From assembly GCA_911728435.2 (NCBI GenBank), contig OU452203.1, forward strand, positions 17,071,651 to 17,135,650: a stretch of 64,000 nt of DNA, read 5' to 3'. Below the pieces are notes generated by a model, which saw nothing but the letters and a program-made list of their open reading frames with translations, was not told the DNA's origin and did not search any database. The translations under genes and the position numbers were made by a program. Origin of the DNA: Apoderus coryli (taxonomy: Eukaryota > Arthropoda > Insecta > Coleoptera > Attelabidae). Shown piece after piece: positions 60,255-64,000 of this stretch (within the stretch, counting starts at the first letter, position 1; each line of letters starts with the position of its first letter).

Positions 60255-61140
60255 TCTAAATAAAAGGTCATTCAAATGGCCTGCACGACTTCTTCTACAG
60301 GAACGAATTCGATGAATCCAATTTTCGAGCACTTTTTCCACTCAATCAAGTCGTTCAATATTGACTTGTAAAGCTTGAAGAGAGTCTGGTTTATTTCGAA
60401 AGACCAATGACTTCAAATAACGCCACAAGAAATAGTCTAATGGTGTTAAAGCACAACTTCTTGGAGGCCATTCAATATCACAATTTTTTGAAATAATCGA
60501 ATCTCCAAACTTTTCTCGCAATAATTCAATTGTTGCATTTGCTGTGTGGCACGTAGCCCCGTCTTGCTGGAACCAAATGTTGTCAAGATCAACTTCTTCC
60601 AAAATCGGCCATAAAAAGTTGGTTATCATCGATCTATATCGCTCTCCATTTACAGTAACGGTGTTACCAGCATCATTTCGAAAAAAGTACGGACCGATGA
60701 TTCCAACAGACCAAAAACCACACCAAATTGTCAATTTAGGTGAATGTAATAGTTTTCCATGAATAATTTGTGGATTTTCTTCGCACCAGAATCGGCAGTT
60801 TTGTTTATTTACCGCACCACACAGATGAAAGTGTGCCTCATCGGAGAAGATGATTTTCTTAAAAAAGCGTTATCGTTTTCAAGTTGTTCCAAGGCAAAAT
60901 CAGCAAATTCACGACGTTTACGGTGGTCCAATGGCTTCAGTTCTTGAGTGAGAACAATTTTATACGGATGCAAAACCAAATCCTTTCCCAAAATCCGCCA
61001 AGTTGTGCTTTGAGGCAGTCCCAATTGTTGAGAACGTCTTGGAATCGACAAATTGCGATCTTCAGCAACACTTGCCTGAACGGCAGCAATATTTGCATTA
61101 CTTCGGCGGTTCTTTGTCTTATTGGCACTTGAACATTATG
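60255..61140 (-). pseudogene. Mariner-like DD41D-spaced transposase, decayed
   Basis: Minus strand. The N-terminal HTH part reads NLSIPRRSQQLGLPQSTTWR then ILGKDLVLHPYKI. After a frame change near 60863, IIFSDEAHFHLCGAVN holds the first Asp. Then TIWCGFWSVGIIGPYFF, IWFQQDGATCHTA (second Asp) and SCALTPLDYFLWRYLK follow (third Asp with 41 residues between; the usual SPDL is SCAL). TGA interrupts at about 60340, and the frame goes on for about 28 more codons to a TAA. It is a different lineage from the intact DD41D element at 40.5 kb, judging by low sequence match. Inactive. Confidence 0.8.
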
Positions 61141-61581
61141 TAAAGAAAATGTACGCTCAAAATTTTCAACAATTCGAGGAATAGCGAGCTCACTTGGACG
61201 ATTATGATGAAATTGTAAACACTACTAAATACAATGACAAACAAATGACAGATCTTGACATATTACAAATAGCCGCAACGTCGCTTCAAAATCATATCAT
61301 CCCTATTGGAAAACCTTATAGAAAGATCTTTAGTTCATATACCTTTTTTAGTTTTAGTTATATTTATGATTCTATGTTCTCGGAATCGAGTTCTATATTC
61401 ATGAGAAGTTAAAGAATTTAGTAAGTTTTTTTTTCTGTGCAAAAAGTAAACTATTTTTATAAAATACTTTATCATTGATAAAATTTCATGATCCCTAAAC
61501 AAAAGTTCAGATGAATATTGTTCGATATGCCCACCAACCATTTCCACAGCTTGTGCTTATAATTAACACTGCTTTTTTCAG

Positions 61582-61962
61582 ATAAAATTCCTAAAATCCA
61601 AAGAAGGTACTGCCATGGTACAAATGGGCGATAATGTGGCAGTGGAGCGATGTGTCCAAAATTTGAACAATGTCGCTGTGGGATTAACTGGAGCTGCCCC
61701 CCTCACCATTCACCATAATCATCATAATAATACAAATAATTCGACACAAAATAATGTTAATGACGAGAATAGTACCTCGGTGACAACGAAGGAACACAAA
61801 TTGCAATTGGCATTCAGTAAGCAACCGTTCCTGAGCGAGGTTACAAATCCCTATCCACTGCCCGACAAATCGCCGTCGTATAAAGAGTATATCACGAATA
61901 AAAATAATCGGTTTATGAATCCGGCGATGGCCAGCAAAAATAGGATCCAACCACCTAGTAAA
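61582..61962 (+). CDS. sm: sm (hnRNP-L) exon: C-terminal half of RRM3
   Basis: Exon of 381 nt (127 codons, phase 0 at both ends), acceptor TTTTTTCAG at 61581, donor GTAAGT at 61963. It begins IKFLKSKEGTAMVQMGD: GTAMVQM is the RNP1 strand of RRM3. After helix 2 (VERCVQNLNNV) a roughly 35-residue His/Asn/Thr-rich insertion interrupts the domain. The last strand (KLQLAFSKQ) and the conserved hnRNP-L inter-domain segment follow (YPLPDKSPSYKEY, NNRFMNP, ASKNRIQPPSK). The inserted loop (IHHNHHNNTNNSTQNN...) is absent from vertebrate hnRNP L as I know it. RRM3 and RRM4 of this family pack back to back, and this exon includes the linker between them. Confident. Confidence 0.97.
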
Positions 61963-62100
61963 GTAAGTAACTGTGTAAGGAAGAATTTTTGAAATACATT
62001 TGGCGACGAAACATAATTACTATCTAACTTTTCCATAAAAACTTGGTGTAAAACTATTTTGTTAAATAGCCTAAAGTTTTGAAATAATTGTGTACCTCAG

Positions 62101-62308
62101 ATTTTGCACTTCTTCAACACACCGCCACAGGTCAGTGAGGCCGAGCTGATCCAAGTATTTAAAGACTACGATGTGGTGGCACCAAAGGCCGTCAAATTAT
62201 TTCCAATGAAATCGGAACGGTCCAGTTCCGGTCTGTTGGAGTTTGAAAATACAACGGAAGCGGTAGCAGCTGTTATGGCCTGCAATCATGCAGCAATTGA
62301 AAGTCCTG
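62101..62308 (+). CDS. sm: sm (hnRNP-L) exon: RRM4
   Basis: Exon of 208 nt, acceptor CCTCAG at 62100, donor GTAAGT at 62309, starting in phase 0 and leaving one base. It encodes ILHFFNTPPQVSEAELIQ (RNP2 strand and helix 1 of RRM4), then VKLFPMKSERSSSGLLEFE. Here SSSGLLEFE is the degenerate RNP1, matching the SERSSSGLLEWE signature of this family. Helix 2 follows (TEAVAAVMACNHAAIE). The upstream intron is short (61963-62100). The leftover G joins GT of the next exon to make Gly. Confident by motif order and splice phase. Confidence 0.97.
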
Positions 62309-63544
62309 GTAAGTGTAAAATATGCAACGAATGCTGTTCCACTTCGGTGTGCTGTGTTACTAGTTTTGTTAACTTTATTTCGTTTAATATATGTATATCC
62401 TGCAATTCGGAGGGTTGAATGTACAAGTGGGAACATTAATTCGTTATTCGTTAGCATTTTCAGGGCTATAATAGTTAGTCAACAAAATGTTTGCTTGTTA
62501 ACAGCCGGATTTAAACTTTATTGAGGGTTATTTTTCAGCTATTTTTGCAATTATTTTTTTTTTCCATGATTTGTCCATTTAAATTAAATAGCGGTACATT
62601 TGTCCCAAAGTATACGCTGAATTTAAGTATAGGAATAATTTTTTTAATTTGTTTATAAATTTGCAAAATGTTTGTTAAATATAGGCAAAATATCCTATAA
62701 ATATTCTCCACACTTGATTATTTAAGAAACAAATATGCACAAATTGACTTAAAATTCCGAAATTATATTCTTTTCATATTTTTTTCATTGTTTATTCTTG
62801 AACAGTAATCCTAACTTTTTCAGTTGATTTTTTTCTTTGGATGTTCGGTTCTTATAAAATGTTTTATTTCAAAACTTTTTTAAACAAGAACAAAATCCAT
62901 TTTTATTTGCCTGACTCCATTTTTATAAAATGAGTTTTATATATTTGAATGTTGTGTGTTTGTAATTATAAAGAAAATTGTTTGTTGTTTTAGATTTTCG
63001 ATGTATGTGGAGTTTGTGTTAGATAGAGAAAATTGTATCAAACCTGAAGAAGTTATTAATTAGTAACGAAACGTCGTTATTGTTATCGGTTTTGTTTAAT
63101 TAATTTGACGAAAATGAAAATGGGTTTTGTTTTTGTTTAAAAAAGTTTTGAAATAAAAACCGAACACCCAAAGAAAAAAATAAGCTAAAAAAAGTTATTA
63201 TTTACTTCTTATTTATATATTCATCTTCATCCTATAGCAAACATTCATCTCATTAATTTCGTTTGCAATTGTTTGTATTGAATTGATTTTTTATGAAATG
63301 TAGAGAGGAAAAATAGTCTGAACAAAACGCACAGAAATAAAGCTTGTATTATGTAATATTTTCCCCCATTCAAAAAAAAAATGCATTAGAGAAGCCTTCT
63401 AAAAATATTCATTCATAAACCAGAATGAAAATATTACATCAACAGATGTTTTTCTATTTATGTTCCTCATTATTTTTTACGTAAATCCCAAGCTCCACTA
63501 ATTGATACTTAAAAGTAATATAAATATATTTATATTGTTTAAAG
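62309..63544 (+). other. sm: Last sm intron
   Basis: Intron of 1236 bp. The only structure seen is a miniature inverted-repeat element at 62828-63180. The remaining sequence is AT-rich with no coding signal. Confidence 0.85.
62828..63180. mobile_element. Miniature inverted-repeat element in last sm intron
   Basis: Inverted ends: TTTTTTTCTTTGGATGTTCG at 62828 matches the reverse complement of the sequence ending at 63180 (CGAACACCCAAAGAAAAAAA). The match extends about 75 bp inward (TTTCAAAACTTTTTTAAACA), with a 12-nt insertion in the left arm. No ORF. The central part contains AACGAAACGTCGTTATTGTT. Non-autonomous. Confidence 0.75.
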
Positions 63545-63669
63545 GTACAAAATTCCCATTCATAATGAAATTGTGCTTCTCGTCGTCACGCAGCATGTCA
63601 ATCCGAAACGGTGACAGTTCCAATGGTTCCACAACCAATGCTAACAAGGATAATAATATGGAACACTAA
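63545..63669 (+). CDS. sm: sm (hnRNP-L) terminal coding exon
   Basis: Terminal coding exon. The acceptor is the weakish GTTTAAAG ending at 63544. Two leading bases complete a Gly codon, then TKFPFIMKLCFSSSRSMS completes the last strand of RRM4 (PFIMKLCFS is the family's closing motif). A Ser/Asn/Asp-rich tail ends in NNMEH and a TAA stop at 63667-63669. The phase matches the exon ending at 62308. The C-terminal tail beyond the RRM is short, as usual for hnRNP-L proteins. Other isoforms with different last exons cannot be excluded. Confidence 0.93.
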
Positions 63670-64000
63670 AATTTTCACAATTAACTAATTAATTGAGTAA
63701 ATTAAAAAATATCGGTGGTCTTTTATTGAATCCGAAATGAAATAAAAAATAGATCATATACATATTGAAGAAATATTTATTATGAACACAAAAATTTATT
63801 TATTTATTAAACGAAAATTTGTTTAGTACTTAATTGTATTAATGTACCTAATAATCTAAAGAATTGTACGTACATATCTTTTCCATATTATTGATAATAT
63901 TTTTAATTATTATTTTCAAGTATTTATGCGTAAATACTTCACAGATCTGCAAAATCATATTTAAAAAAATGTCCAAATGATCAATTATTCGATATAAAGT
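63670..64000 (+). other. sm: sm 3' untranslated region (start), with AATAAA signal
   Basis: AT-rich sequence after the stop codon. A canonical AATAAA is at 63741-63746, about 75 nt after the stop. The UTR may end shortly after it or run past the window, because long distal 3' UTRs are common in neuronal RNA-binding protein genes. No coding potential is seen. Confidence 0.6.

Larger units (their letters stand above)
59117..61581 (+). other. sm: sm intron splitting RRM3, with two transposon fossils
   Basis: Intron of 2465 bp with GTAAGA and TTTTTTCAG borders. It contains a non-LTR retrotransposon fossil (59195-59665) and a decayed mariner transposase on the minus strand (60255-61140). The stretches 59710-60200 and 61200-61580 show nothing I can identify beyond AT-rich sequence. 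Confidence 0.85.

Noticed and set aside
1..64000. CRISPR array, bacterial operon or prophage
   Set aside because: Spliced insect gene, eukaryotic transposons and no direct-repeat/spacer pattern. No prokaryotic features seen.

Overview
The window is AT-rich (most stretches clearly above 65% A+T) animal nuclear DNA. It carries the 3' half of one host gene: the insect hnRNP-L orthologue known in Drosophila as smooth (sm). The transposon content (Tc1/mariner with a DD41D triad, hAT, jockey/CR1-like non-LTR elements, a Ty3/gypsy LTR element, a tRNA-derived SINE) and the very large introns suggest an insect with a big, repeat-rich genome. A beetle is possible, but the order cannot be fixed from this sequence.

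Host gene, + strand: coding exons are at 40073-40147 (linker after RRM2), optionally 46498-46545 (a 48-nt candidate exon), 58785-59116 (Ala/Pro linker and first half of RRM3), 61582-61962 (rest of RRM3), 62101-62308 (RRM4) and 63545-63669 (C-terminus and stop). All junctions are GT-AG and the phases agree. RRM1 and RRM2 are not in the window and should lie 5' of position 1, so bases 1-40072 are mostly one giant intron. A small GC-rich piece at 2540-2600 has splice-like borders but cannot be coding in frame.

Mobile elements in the introns: a Ty3/gypsy element, minus strand, at 29274-35422, with two identical 275-bp LTRs, a TTAA target duplication, an intact pol, a damaged gag and a small upstream ORF encoding a membrane protein. 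A DD41D mariner at 40530-42620 has terminal inverted repeats of about 365 bp and an intact transposase. A SINE at 21077-21330 has a 54-nt A tail and a perfect target duplication. Older remains include non-LTR pieces (6.0, 17.8, 25.1, 35.5, 46.9-47.7, 59.2 kb), hAT pieces (10.2, 24.3 kb), a Tc1 piece (16.8 kb), mariner-like pieces (48.1, 49.9, 55.9, 60.3 kb), and foldback or miniature elements (4.4, 12.1, 27.8, 62.8 kb).

The most interesting signals are: (i) a strong 3' splice site fused directly to GTAAGT at 46497/46498, the signature of recursive splicing, which also heads a 48-nt in-phase exon; (ii) a gag-pol +1 overlap at UUU_CGU in the LTR element; (iii) a predicted myristoylated single-pass protein upstream of gag. 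No new defence system or operon-like system is visible. The window is a long-intron host gene with dense mobile DNA.
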